Source: Kitasatospora sp. CB01950
GTDB lineage: Bacteria; Actinomycetota; Actinomycetes; Streptomycetales; Streptomycetaceae
Direction: 5' to 3'
DNA length: 64,000 nt
NCBI RefSeq assembly: GCF_001905465.1
Contig: NZ_LISX01000003.1
Location: 656,565 to 720,564, forward strand
The first letter of the stretch is position 1. Each line of letters begins with the position of its first letter. Both the position numbers and the translations under genes were made by a program. The notes under the pieces were generated by a model. It worked only from the letters and a program-made list of their open reading frames with translations, was not told the origin of the DNA and did no database searches. Shown here piece after piece: positions 43,119 through 52,123 of the stretch.

Positions 43119-43496
43119 GGGTGGTGAACTCCAGTGGGATAGACGGCAGGGCAACTGATCGTGCACGCGGCACGGAAGCAGGCGGGCCGGACCGCCGCAA
43201 GCGATTTTCGATCTCCGTCGGATGCCGACCGGGCGAGGGACACCGATGTGGGGCGGCGGGTGCAGGGGGTGCGGAGGGCGTTCAGAGCGGGTTGAGAGGA
43301 GTGGTGCAAAGAACTGATGCAGCGTCAAAGTGCCGTGAAGAGTGATGATCTGACGATGAATCAGTTCGGATCGACACGCACGCAGCCACTGGTGCAGGCA
43401 GGTCCGGGGCGGGATCATCGTCGCCGTGGTGGTCGGCGTCACGGCAGCCGCACGAGGCTGCCGGGGCGCACTCGGGGTGGCGGAGGTGGAGGGCGG
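43119..43496. other. Divergent region upstream of the glutamine synthetase-like gene
   Basis: 378 bases with promoters for both flanking genes. An A/T-richer core at 43300-43370 (AAAGAACTGATGCAG, GATGAATCAGTT) contains a 7-bp inverted pair AACTGAT/ATCAGTT 47 bases apart. No gene seen. Confidence 0.4.
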
Positions 43497-44885
43497 ATGA
43501 CCGACGCGCGACTCACGGTGGAGCGCCTGCGCAGTCTGGTGGCCGAAGGCGCCGTGGAGACGGTGGTGCTGGCCGTCACCGACATGCAGGGACGGCTGCA
43601 GGGCAAACGGCTGGCGGCGGAGTACTTCCTGAACGAGGTGCTGGACGGCGGGGCCGAGGGCTGCGGGTACCTGCTGGCGGTGGACGTCGAGATGAACACC
43701 GTGGACGGCTACGCCGTGTCCTCGTGGGAGACCGGCTATGGAGACCTGGTGTTCCGGCCCGACCTGACGACGCTGCGGATGGTGCCGTGGCATCCGGCCA
43801 CCGCGATGGTGCAGTGCGATCTCGTCCACCGGGACGGCAGCCCGGTCGCGGTGTCGCCCCGCCAAGTGCTGCGTCGTCAGCTGGAGCGCCTGGCCGGCTA
43901 CGGGTGGCAGGCGTACGTGGGGACCGAGTTGGAGTTCATGGTGTTCCGGGACAGCTACGAGCAGGCCTGGGAGAAGCACTACCAGGACCTCGCGCCCGTC
44001 AACCAATACAACGTGGACTACTCGATCCTCGGCACCGGTCGGATCGAGCCGCTACTGCGCAGGCTGCGCACCGGGATGGCGGGCGCAGGGCTGGTGGTGG
44101 AGTCCGCGAAGGGCGAGTGCAACCTCGGGCAGCACGAGATCGCCTTCCGCTACACGGACGCGCTCAGCTGCTGCGACGACCACGCCGTGTACAAGACGGG
44201 GGCGAAGGAGATCGCCGCCCAGGAGAGCGTCAGCCTCACCTTCATGGCCAAGTACGACCAGCGGGAGGGCAATTCCTGCCACATCCACCTGAGCCTGCGC
44301 GACCAGCAGGGCCGGCCCGTCTTCCCCAGGAGCGGTACGGAGGAGGCCGTGGGCGGGCACGGGCAGTCGGCCGGTTTCTCCCGGACGATGGAGCACTTCC
44401 TGGCGGGCCAGCTCGCCTGCCTCGGCGAGTTCGCGCTGCTGCTCGCGCCGACCGTCAACTCCTACAAGCGCTACGTGTCGGGCAGCTTCGCCCCGACCGC
44501 GATCGCCTGGGGCCGCGACAACCGGACGTGCGCGCTGCGGGTGGTCGGGCACGGCGGGTCGCTGCGCTTCGAGAACCGGGTGCCGGGCGGGGACGTCAAC
44601 CCGTACCTGGCGGTGGCCGCGCTGATCGCCGCAGGGCTGCACGGCGTGGAACACCAGCTGCCGCTGGAACCGGAGTTCACCGGCAACGCCTACGCCTCCG
44701 ACGCGCCGCGGGTGCCCGCCACGTTGCGCGAGGCGATCGAGTTGTTCGACCGCAGCGAGGCCGCCACCGTGGCATTCGGCAAGGACATGGTCCGGCACTA
44801 CGCCCACGCGGGGCGCGTCGAACTCGCCGCCTACGACGCTGCCGTGACGGACTGGGAGCGCCGCCGCGGCTTCGAGCGGCTGTAG
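43497..44885 (+). CDS. Glutamine synthetase-like gamma-glutamylamine ligase (GlnA4-type)
   Basis: 462 residues of the glutamine synthetase fold, in the branch that ligates glutamate to amines rather than ammonia. Seen: VVLAVTDMQGRLQGKRLAAE in the beta-grasp domain, YVGTELEFMVF (metal Glu), AKGECNLGQHEI, CHIHLSL and RFENRVPGGDVNPYLAVAAL. Regulation-type GlnA features such as the adenylylated Tyr loop are not seen. It is followed by aldehyde dehydrogenase and SDR genes, the arrangement expected for glutamylation of a polyamine or ethanolamine and oxidation of the product. S. coelicolor GlnA4 (ethanolamine) and GlnA3 (polyamines) are the models. ATG 43497 behind GGAGG-type sequence. Confidence 0.87.
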   Translation: MTDARLTVERLRSLVAEGAVETVVLAVTDMQGRLQGKRLAAEYFLNEVLDGGAEGCGYLLAVDVEMNTVDGYAVSSWETGYGDLVFRPDLTTLRMVPWHPATAMVQCDLVHRDGSPVAVSPRQVLRRQLERLAGYGWQAYVGTELEFMVFRDSYEQAWEKHYQDLAPVNQYNVDYSILGTGRIEPLLRRLRTGMAGAGLVVESAKGECNLGQHEIAFRYTDALSCCDDHAVYKTGAKEIAAQESVSLTFMAKYDQREGNSCHIHLSLRDQQGRPVFPRSGTEEAVGGHGQSAGFSRTMEHFLAGQLACLGEFALLLAPTVNSYKRYVSGSFAPTAIAWGRDNRTCALRVVGHGGSLRFENRVPGGDVNPYLAVAALIAAGLHGVEHQLPLEPEFTGNAYASDAPRVPATLREAIELFDRSEAATVAFGKDMVRHYAHAGRVELAAYDAAVTDWERRRGFERL

Positions 44886-44965
44886 GGCGCGAACACCCGG
44901 CGCTGCCACCACGGCGCGGGCCCTGCCGACCCTGCCGCGCGGACACCACACCAGAGGAGAGCGTC

Positions 44966-46342
44966 GTGACCGACCAGCCCGATCCGTACCAGGTGGTCAA
45001 CCCCGCCACCGAGGAGGTGATCGCCACCGTCGAGTTGGCCGGCCCGGAGGCGGCCGACGCCGCGATCGCCCGCGCCAAGGCCGCGTTCGAGAGCTGGCGG
45101 GCCGTCAGCCCGGGCGACCGGGCCCGGCTGCTGCGACGCTTCGCCGCCGAGGTGGACGCCGATCGCGAACAGCTGGCCGCGCTGGAGGTCGCCAACGCGG
45201 GCCACACCATCGGCAACGCCCGCTGGGAGGCCGGCAACGCGCGCGACGTCATCGAGTACTACGCGGGCGCGCCCGAGCGGCTGTTCGGCCGGCAGATCCC
45301 GGTCGCCGGCGGCCTCGACGTCACCTTCCACGAACCGCTCGGCGTGGTCGGAGTGATCGTCCCGTGGAACTTCCCGATGCCGATCGCCGCCTGGGCCCTC
45401 GCACCGGCCCTCGCCGCAGGCAACACGGTGATCCTCAAGCCTGCCGAGCTCACCCCGCTGACCGCGCTGCGCCTCGCCGAACTCGCCCTGCGTGCGGGCC
45501 TGCCGGAGGGCGTGCTGCAAGTCCTGCCCGGACGCGGGCCGGTGGTCGGGCAGCGCTTCGTCACGCACCCGGACGTCCGCAAGGTGGTGTTCACCGGTTC
45601 CACCGCCGTCGGCAGGTCCGTGATGGCCGGCTGCGCCGCCCAGGTCAAACCGGTGACGCTGGAGCTCGGCGGCAAGAGCGCCAACATCGTGTTCGCCGAC
45701 GCCGACCTGGACAAGGCGGCCGCCACCGCCCCGTACGCGGTGTTCGACAACGCGGGGCAGGACTGCTGCGCCCGTTCCCGGATCCTGGTCGAGGCGAGCG
45801 TGTACGAGGCGTTCATGGCCAGGCTGGAGAGCGCGGTGCGATCCGTGCGGGTCGGCGACCCGGCCGACGAGAAGACCGAGATGGGCCCGCTGATCTCGGC
45901 CGCGCACCGGCAGCGGGTCGCCTCCTACGTGGACGGCGACACCGAGGTCGCGTTCCGCGGCAGCGCCCCGGAAGGGCCCGGGTTCTGGTACCCGCCGACG
46001 GTGCTCGCGCCGATCGAGCCCGAGCACCGGGCGTTCACCGAGGAGGTGTTCGGGCCGGTGGTCGCGGTGGTGCCGTTCCGCGGCGAGAGCGACGCGGTGC
46101 GGATCGCCAACACCACCGACTACGGCCTGTCCGGCTCGATCTGGACCCGCGACGTGGGCCGGGCGCTGCGCGTCGCCCGCGCCGTCGAGGCGGGCAACCT
46201 GTCCGTCAACTCGCACTCCTCGGTGCGGTACTGGACGCCTTTCGGCGGCTTCAAACAGTCCGGCCTGGGCCGCGAACTCGGCCCCGACGCCCTGCACGCC
46301 TTCACCGAGACCAAGAACGTCTTCATCGCGACGGAGGAATGA
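44966..46342 (+). CDS. Aldehyde dehydrogenase
   Basis: 458 residues, NAD(P)-dependent ALDH. N-terminal VVNPATEEVIATV, cofactor region GVIVPWNFPMPIAAWALAPA and LKPAELTPLT, general base Glu in LELGGKS, nucleophile Cys in GQDCCARS, and the EEVFGPVVAV end motif. In the operon with the GlnA4-like ligase it would oxidise a gamma-glutamyl aldehyde to the acid. GTG 44966 with AGAGGAG upstream; 80 bases after the ligase gene. The CC pair at the active site is common in amine-pathway ALDHs. Confidence 0.94.
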   Translation: MTDQPDPYQVVNPATEEVIATVELAGPEAADAAIARAKAAFESWRAVSPGDRARLLRRFAAEVDADREQLAALEVANAGHTIGNARWEAGNARDVIEYYAGAPERLFGRQIPVAGGLDVTFHEPLGVVGVIVPWNFPMPIAAWALAPALAAGNTVILKPAELTPLTALRLAELALRAGLPEGVLQVLPGRGPVVGQRFVTHPDVRKVVFTGSTAVGRSVMAGCAAQVKPVTLELGGKSANIVFADADLDKAAATAPYAVFDNAGQDCCARSRILVEASVYEAFMARLESAVRSVRVGDPADEKTEMGPLISAAHRQRVASYVDGDTEVAFRGSAPEGPGFWYPPTVLAPIEPEHRAFTEEVFGPVVAVVPFRGESDAVRIANTTDYGLSGSIWTRDVGRALRVARAVEAGNLSVNSHSSVRYWTPFGGFKQSGLGRELGPDALHAFTETKNVFIATEE

Positions 46343-46347
46343 GCTTC

Positions 46348-47115
46348 ATGACCAAGCGACTTGACGGCCGGGTGGCCGTCGTCACCGGCGCGGGCAGCGG
46401 CATCGGCCTGGCCACCGTGCGCCGGTTCGCCGCCGAAGGAGCGAAGGTGGTGTGCGCCGACATCGACGAGGAGACCGGCGCCAAGGCCGCCAACGAGGTC
46501 GGCGGCCTGTTCGTGCGCACCGACGTCAGCGACGAGGAACAGGTCCGGGTGCTGTTCGACACCGCCGTCGAGCACTACGGCAGCCTCGACGTGGCGTTCA
46601 ACAACGCCGGCATCTCGCCGCCCGACGACGACTCGATCCTGGTCACCGGACTGGAGGCGTGGAAGCGCGTCCAGGACGTCAACCTGACCTCCGTCTACCT
46701 GTGCTGCAAGTACGCGATCGGGCACATGCGGCGCCAGGGCAAGGGCTCGATCATCAACACCGCGTCCTTCGTGGCGGTGATGGGCGCGGCCACCTCGCAG
46801 ATCTCCTACAGCGCCTCCAAGGGCGGGGTGCTGTCGATGAGCCGCGAACTGGGGGTCGAGTTCGCCCGGGAGGGGATCCGGGTCAACGCCCTGTGCCCGG
46901 GCCCGGTCAACACCCCGCTGCTGCGCGAGCTGTTCGCCAAGGACCCGGAACGGGCCGCCCGCCGCCTGGTGCACATCCCGCTCGGCCGGTTCGCCGAGCC
47001 CGAGGAGATCGCCGCCGCCGTCGCCTTCCTGGCCAGCGACGACTCCTCCTTCATGACGGCCAACACCTTCCTGGTGGACGGCGGCATCTCCGGCGCCTAC
47101 GTCACTCCGCTCTAG
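46348..47115 (+). CDS. Short-chain dehydrogenase/reductase of the amine operon
   Basis: 255 residues. TGAGSGIG near residues 12-19, acidic Asp after the second strand (CADID) favouring NAD, NNAG, Ser in NTASF, YSASK dyad and the C-terminal FLVDGGISGAYV typical of glucose dehydrogenase-like SDRs. The ATG at 46348 gives 10-base spacing from GGAGG; an earlier ATG at 46339 overlaps the ALDH stop but is only one base from that site. Third gene of the operon; probably oxidises an alcohol intermediate. Confidence 0.92.
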   Translation: MTKRLDGRVAVVTGAGSGIGLATVRRFAAEGAKVVCADIDEETGAKAANEVGGLFVRTDVSDEEQVRVLFDTAVEHYGSLDVAFNNAGISPPDDDSILVTGLEAWKRVQDVNLTSVYLCCKYAIGHMRRQGKGSIINTASFVAVMGAATSQISYSASKGGVLSMSRELGVEFAREGIRVNALCPGPVNTPLLRELFAKDPERAARRLVHIPLGRFAEPEEIAAAVAFLASDDSSFMTANTFLVDGGISGAYVTPL

Positions 47116-47132
47116 CCGTCGGGCGCAGCGCA

Positions 47133-47168
47133 ACGGCCGGGCGGGTCGCGAGGACACCGCCCGGCCGT
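47133..47168. terminator. Hairpin after the amine operon
   Basis: Perfect 12-bp stem ACGGCCGGGCGG / CCGCCCGGCCGT with a 12-base loop, between converging genes. Confidence 0.8.
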
Positions 47169-47212
47169 GAGGCCCTGCGCCGGTCAGCCCGGACGGGGCG
47201 TCGGGGGTGCGG

Positions 47213-47605
47213 TCACTCCGAGGAGAGCGCGTCCCCGCCGACCGCGATCGCGCTGCCGCCGTAGGCCAGCGCGTCGCCCTCGACGGCGTCGGCGTTGCCG
47301 CACAGTGCCTCGGCGTTGCCGTCGATCGCGATCGCGTCGCCGCCCTCGGCCCAGGCGTCGCCCTGGACGGCGTCGGCGTCGCCGCCCAGCGCACCCGCGT
47401 CGCCGTTGACGGCCGCGGCGCTGCCGCCCGCGGCCCAGGCGTCACCGTCGATCGCCACCGCGTCACCGTTCTGCGCCACCGCGTCGCCGCCGACGGCGAT
47501 CGCCCCGTGCGGGTATTCGTCGGCGGAGGCAGTGCCCGCGGAGCCGAACAGGGCGAGCCCGGTGAGGAAGGCGGCGGTGGTGAGCTTGGCAATGCTGGAA
47601 CGCAT
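47213..47605 (-). CDS. Secreted Gly-Asp-Ala repeat protein
   Basis: 130 residues. Signal peptide (SIAKLTTAAFLTGLALFGSA, cleavage after ASA near residue 28). The whole mature part is a regular repeat of about 7 residues, G-D/N-A-x-A-x-x-G, seen some 13 times (GDAVAQNGDAVAIDGDAWAA). One lone Cys interrupts it. Such periodic Gly/Ala/Asp spacing resembles the left-handed parallel beta-roll of YadA-type heads or ice-binding solenoids. No enzymatic residues. ATG 47605 with GGAGGAA six bases upstream. Surface, spore-coat or matrix protein is a guess. Confidence 0.8.
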   Translation of the reverse strand: MRSSIAKLTTAAFLTGLALFGSAGTASADEYPHGAIAVGGDAVAQNGDAVAIDGDAWAAGGSAAAVNGDAGALGGDADAVQGDAWAEGGDAIAIDGNAEALCGNADAVEGDALAYGGSAIAVGGDALSSE

Positions 47606-47823
47606 CTGTTCCTCCATGGTTGGTGCCGAACGCGACCGGTCGCGACCGATCCTGGAGGAGGCCCGACCTGCGGCGCGCGCCTTCGCCCGTGTCGTCACCC
47701 GCCCGGGGCAACGCCAGTGCCGTGACGGGTGAGTGGGGTACCGCCGGATGACGTACCGGATGGAGGTGCGGTGGATTCCTGTTCAGGAGAAGGGAGTTGA
47801 GGAGAAGCGGTATGACGATCGGA
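47606..47823. other. Short intergenic region with the repeat-protein promoter
   Basis: 218 bases between the stop of the SpoIIE-type regulator and the GDA-repeat gene, both on the minus strand. No terminator hairpin or gene was recognised. Confidence 0.35.
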
Positions 47824-50800
47824 TCAGCGGGCCGGGAGTTCCATCTCGAACCAGACCACCTTGCCGTCCCGGGTCGCCCGACTGCCCCAGCGGTGCGCCA
47901 ACTCATTGATCAACTGCATACCCCGGCCGCCCTTGTCGTGCGGAGTCGACGGCCGCAGCCGCGGCTCCCGACTGTCCGCGTCCGACACCTCCACCGTCAA
48001 CAGCGCGCCCCGGAACACCCGCAGTTGCAGCGGCGAACCGGCGTGCATCAGGGCGTTCGCCAGCAACTCCCCGGTCAGCAGCACCACCGGCTCCACCAGT
48101 GAGGTCAGGCCCCAGCCGGTCAGCGTCCGCCGGGTGAACTCCCGGGCGTGCCGCAGCAGCGCCGGATCGCCGGACAGCGGTAGCGTCGCCAACCGGTCCT
48201 CGCCGACCGGCCCGGCATGCGCCATGATCACCGCGACGTCGTCCTGCCCCATCGTCGCCCCGAACGCGTCCAGCACCACGTCGCAGCCGCGCTCCAATGT
48301 GCCCTGCCGGTGCGTGACCGTCTCCCGCAGCAACTCCAGGCCCTCGTCCAGGTCCTGGCCGCGCCGCTCCACCAGCCCGTCCGTGTACAGCACCAGCAGC
48401 CCGTCCTCGCGCAGCGGGAACCGGATCGACTCGAACGGCACCCCGCCCACGCCCAACGGCGCCCCCGGCGGCGGCTGGACGAGCCGAGCCTGCCCGTCGT
48501 GCTCGGACACCACCGGCGGCAGATGGCCCGCCGAGGCGAGGATGCACTCCTCGTCCACCGGGTCGAACACCGCGCACACGCAGGTCGCGAACTGGCCCTC
48601 GCCGAGCTGCGCCGTCGCGTCGTCCAGCCGGCGCAGCACCCGCGCCGGATCCAGGTCCAGCGTCACCAGCGTGCGCGCCACCGTCCGCAGTTGGCCCATG
48701 GTGGCGGCCGCCCGGATGCCGTGGCCCATCACGTCGCCGACGATCAGCGCCACCCGGCCGCCGGTCAACGGCACCACGTCGAACCAGTCGCCGCCGATCT
48801 CGTCGCCCACCGTCGACGGCAGATATCGGTGCGCGATCTCCAACCCCGGTGTGTGGTGCACGTCCTGGGGCAGCAGGCTGCGCTGCAGGGTCAGCGCGGT
48901 GTCCCGCTCGCGCCGGTACAGCCGGGCGTTGTCGATGCACACCGCCGCCCGCGCCGCCAGCTCCTCGCCGAGCGCCAGGTCCGCTGCCGTGAACGCCTCC
49001 GGATTGGCCATCCGCGCGAACTCCACACCACCCAGCACCTGTCCGCGCGCCAGCAGCGGCACCATCAGGTACGAGTGCAGGCCCGCGTCCAGGCTCGGCT
49101 GCACCCGCTCCGGATAGGTGACGATCCGGCGCAACGCGAACTCGTCCACGTGCGGCACCAGCACCGACCGCCCGGTGCGCATCGCCTGCGCGTACAGGTG
49201 CGCGGAGTGCGAGGACCCGCCGACCTCGTCCGCCGCACCTGCCAGCTTGGCGTCCTCGCCGTCGCCCGTGCGCTCGCCGATCGCGACCGCCCGCAGCAGC
49301 ACCGACCCCGACTCGGGCACCGGCTCCGGATCCTCGTCCGCCATCACCGCCTCGCGGATGTCGACCGTGACGAAGTCCGCGAACCGGGGGATCACCACGT
49401 CCACCAACTCCTGCGCCGTCCGGTGCAGGTCCAGCGTGGTGCCGATCCGGGTGGACGCCTCGTTCAGCAGGGCCAGGCGCTGCTGCGCCGCCTCGGCCGT
49501 CTCCAACGCGCGCTGCCGCTGTTCGGCGGCGTCCCGTTCGCGGGTGTACAGCAGCGCGTTGTCGATCGACACCGCGGCCCGGCCCGACAACTCGGACGCC
49601 AGCGCTACGTCCGCCTCGTCGTACCGCGCCTCGGTGTGCGAACGCAGGAACGTCGCCGTGCCGATCGCCGAACCGCGGGCGATCAGCGGCACCACCATGA
49701 ACGACCGCACCCCCTGCTCGTGGATCGCCGACGCCCGCACCGGGTCCCCGTCGAACCACTTCATCGCGGGGGAGTCGGCGTGCGGCACCAGCACCGGCCG
49801 GCCGTGCGCCAGCGACCACGCGTACGGGCTGCCCGGGCCGTAGTGCTGCACCGTGCCGACCGGGCCGATCGATTGCATCCCGCTGTCCGGAACGGTGTGG
49901 AACGCCAAGCGGCGCAGCACCGCGGACCGGTCGGAGCGGTCCGGCAGCGCGACCTCCGCGCCGCTCACCATCGACTCCAGTACCTCGACCACCACGGCGT
50001 CCGCCAGCTGCGGCGCCGCCGTCTCGGCCAGCTCGCGGGCGGTGGTGGCCAGGTCCAGGGTGGTCCCGATCCGGGCGGACGCGTCGTTCAGCAGCGCCAG
50101 CCGCTGCTGGGCGGCCTCGGCGGCGATCTCCGCCTCGAACCTGTCGGTGATGTCCACGACCGTCACGCAGACCCCGAGCACCTTGCCGTCCGGCCGGTCC
50201 AGCCGGAAGCACGCCACCGACCAGGCGTGCTCGCGCTCCGGGTCGGCCGGCGTCCAGCCGTGCGTGCGGGCGTCCAGCACCGACTCGCCGTCGGCCAGCA
50301 CCTGCGCCATCATCGCCTCGACCTGCTGCCCGTCGATGCTCGGCAGCACCTCGGTCAGCCGCCGCTTGATGCTCTGCTGCCGCGACACCCCGTTGAACCC
50401 GGCCAGCGCGTCGTTCAACCGGACGAACCGCAGCTCGGTGTCGAACACCGCCATGCCGACGGGGGACTGGGTGAAGAAACCGTCCAGAATGGCCAGGTCG
50501 GAGGCGAGTCTGCGCACCGAGCTGACGTCGGACGCCACCGCCAGCACCATCGGGACGCCACCCGGGCCGACGATGGGAAAGGTCCGGAACTCCAGCCGCA
50601 CCAGGTGCCCGTCCCGGTGCCGCACCGGGAAGATCCCCGAGAACGGGCGGCCGTCGAGGATCCGGGAGAACACCTCCAGCACCTCCGGACGCCGGTCCGT
50701 ACCGACCAGCAGGTCCGCGGCCCGGGCTCCCACCGCCTGCTCGGCGGCGAAACCGAGCAGGGTCTCCGCATCCGGACTCCAGTGCAGGATCCGGCCGTCG

Positions 50801-50919
50801 GCGGCGACCAGGGCCGTCGCGACCGGAATGGCCAGCAGGCCGTCCGGCAGCTGCGCACCGCCCTCCGCGAACGGAGAAGTGGGGCGGATCCGGTGAATGC
50901 CCTGCTTGTCGGTGTCCAT
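47824..50919 (-). CDS. PAS-PAS-GAF-GAF-SpoIIE phosphatase with HATPase_c kinase domain
   Basis: 1031 residues. PAS 1 (about 22-130, GRILHWSPDAETLLGF), PAS 2 (140-260, SPVGMAVFDTELRFVRLND), two GAF domains with repeated ALLNDASARIGTTLDL/ALLNEASTRIGTTLDL leaders (about 280-445 and 480-665), a PP2C/SpoIIE phosphatase (680-885: GDEIGGDWFDVVPL, VGDVMGHG), and an RsbW-like ATPase (895-1031: N-box GELLANALMHAG, G-box GGRGMQLINEL). Such proteins both phosphorylate and dephosphorylate anti-sigma antagonists, linking sensed signals to alternative sigma factors. No signal peptide. No anti-sigma or antagonist gene lies nearby, so the partner is encoded elsewhere. Confidence 0.95.
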   Translation of the reverse strand: MDTDKQGIHRIRPTSPFAEGGAQLPDGLLAIPVATALVAADGRILHWSPDAETLLGFAAEQAVGARAADLLVGTDRRPEVLEVFSRILDGRPFSGIFPVRHRDGHLVRLEFRTFPIVGPGGVPMVLAVASDVSSVRRLASDLAILDGFFTQSPVGMAVFDTELRFVRLNDALAGFNGVSRQQSIKRRLTEVLPSIDGQQVEAMMAQVLADGESVLDARTHGWTPADPEREHAWSVACFRLDRPDGKVLGVCVTVVDITDRFEAEIAAEAAQQRLALLNDASARIGTTLDLATTARELAETAAPQLADAVVVEVLESMVSGAEVALPDRSDRSAVLRRLAFHTVPDSGMQSIGPVGTVQHYGPGSPYAWSLAHGRPVLVPHADSPAMKWFDGDPVRASAIHEQGVRSFMVVPLIARGSAIGTATFLRSHTEARYDEADVALASELSGRAAVSIDNALLYTRERDAAEQRQRALETAEAAQQRLALLNEASTRIGTTLDLHRTAQELVDVVIPRFADFVTVDIREAVMADEDPEPVPESGSVLLRAVAIGERTGDGEDAKLAGAADEVGGSSHSAHLYAQAMRTGRSVLVPHVDEFALRRIVTYPERVQPSLDAGLHSYLMVPLLARGQVLGGVEFARMANPEAFTAADLALGEELAARAAVCIDNARLYRRERDTALTLQRSLLPQDVHHTPGLEIAHRYLPSTVGDEIGGDWFDVVPLTGGRVALIVGDVMGHGIRAAATMGQLRTVARTLVTLDLDPARVLRRLDDATAQLGEGQFATCVCAVFDPVDEECILASAGHLPPVVSEHDGQARLVQPPPGAPLGVGGVPFESIRFPLREDGLLVLYTDGLVERRGQDLDEGLELLRETVTHRQGTLERGCDVVLDAFGATMGQDDVAVIMAHAGPVGEDRLATLPLSGDPALLRHAREFTRRTLTGWGLTSLVEPVVLLTGELLANALMHAGSPLQLRVFRGALLTVEVSDADSREPRLRPSTPHDKGGRGMQLINELAHRWGSRATRDGKVVWFEMELPAR

Positions 50920-51054
50920 CTGGCCACCTGCCGTTCCGGGGGCGGGTACCGCCCTGCCATCGTCGCACGCCGGGCCGCCCGCGCCCAGACGGGTGATCGG
51001 CCGCTATCGTGGACCGGATGGACACCCGTCGGACCGACCACCGGGCGGCGCCCG

Positions 51055-52002
51055 ATGGCGCGTAGGCCCCCCGCCCCCGTCAGCCCCCTGCCGCAGCGCG
51101 ACGGCATCGACCCCGTCCACGTACGCCTGCCGATCGACGAGCCCTGGCCGACCGTCCGGGCCTACCTGGAGGAGCGCTACGGCACCGCCGCCGGGCCGGG
51201 ACGGATCGCGGCGATGCTCGACGCCGGCGAGTTCGTCGGCACCGACGGGCCGATCGCCCCCGCCACGCCCTACCGGCCCGGCGGCCACGTCTGGTTCCAC
51301 CGCGAACCCGGACCGCCCGAACCCGTGGTGCCGTTTCCCGTCGAGGTGCTGTACCGCGACGAGCGGATCGTCGTCGCCGACAAGCCGCACTACCTGGCCA
51401 CCACGCCGCGCGGCAGCCACGCCACCGAGACCGCGCTCGCCCGGCTGCGCCGCGACCTCGACCTGCCCCGGCTCAGCCCCGCGCACCGCCTGGACCGGCT
51501 CACCGCCGGCGTGGTGCTGTTCGTCGCCGACCCCGCCTGCCGGGGCGCCTACCAGGGACTGTTCGAACGGCGGGAGACCGTCAAGACGTACGAGGCGATA
51601 GCCCGCCACGATCCGTCGGTGAGCCTGCCGACCACCGTGATCGACCGGCTGGTCAAGGACCACGGCCGACTGGACGCCTACCGGGTGCCGGGCGAGCCGA
51701 ACGCCGAGAGCAGGGTCGAGCTGATCGAGACCTGCGAGGGCCTCGGCCGCTACCGGCTCGCCCCGCGCACCGGCCGCACCCACCAGCTCCGGGTGCACAT
51801 GAACGGGCTCGGCCTGCCGATCCTCGGCGACCCCATCTACCCCGAACTGCTGCCCGAGCAGGACCCCGAGGACTACCGGCGTCCGCTCCAACTGCTCGCC
51901 CGCTGCCTGGAGTTCACCGACCCCGTGGACGGCACAGCACGGCGCTACGTCAGCGGACGGGTCCTGGCGGCATGGTCCGACCCGGCCGGCTGGCGCGGCT
52001 GA
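51055..52002 (+). CDS. RluA-family pseudouridine synthase
   Basis: 315 residues. Catalytic motif II HRLDRLTAGVVLF contains the active Asp; motif III region RTGRTHQLRVHM and LGDPIYPELLP are complete. The N-terminal 90 residues replace an S4 domain with an unrelated region (GTAAGPGRIAAMLDAGEFV). It isomerises uridine in rRNA or tRNA. ATG 51055 has no strong ribosome site. Divergent from the large SpoIIE-type gene (135 bases between). Confidence 0.92.
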   Translation: MARRPPAPVSPLPQRDGIDPVHVRLPIDEPWPTVRAYLEERYGTAAGPGRIAAMLDAGEFVGTDGPIAPATPYRPGGHVWFHREPGPPEPVVPFPVEVLYRDERIVVADKPHYLATTPRGSHATETALARLRRDLDLPRLSPAHRLDRLTAGVVLFVADPACRGAYQGLFERRETVKTYEAIARHDPSVSLPTTVIDRLVKDHGRLDAYRVPGEPNAESRVELIETCEGLGRYRLAPRTGRTHQLRVHMNGLGLPILGDPIYPELLPEQDPEDYRRPLQLLARCLEFTDPVDGTARRYVSGRVLAAWSDPAGWRG

Positions 52003-52044
52003 CGGACCCTCGGAAGGGCGGCGGGCGCCGTCTTCTGCGCATTG

Positions 52045-52066
52045 TATTGACGGACAGTCTAATAAC
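52045..52066. promoter_or_regulatory. TetR-type operator candidate upstream of the diiron oxygenase gene
   Basis: TATTGACGGACAGTCTAATA is an imperfect palindrome (GAC-GGACA-GTC core with A/T arms) in a sharp A/T-rich island 60 bases before the ATG. Overlap with the probable promoter suggests repression. Confidence 0.5.
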
Positions 52067-52123
52067 TTCTACCTTCGCGGGCAGTGGCACCGTTCCACTC
52101 CACCCCACCGCGAAGGAGCCGGC

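Noticed and set aside
48217..52002. Plus-strand open frame of more than 1200 codons opposite the SpoIIE-type gene
   Set aside because: Arg/His/Gln/Pro-rich shadow of a coding gene on the other strand; only its last 315 codons (from 51055) form the real pseudouridine synthase.
52047..52065. TTGACG and TAATAA upstream of the AurF-like gene as a -35/-10 pair
   Set aside because: Only about 7 bases apart, far too close for sigma factor contact; the symmetry suits an operator better.
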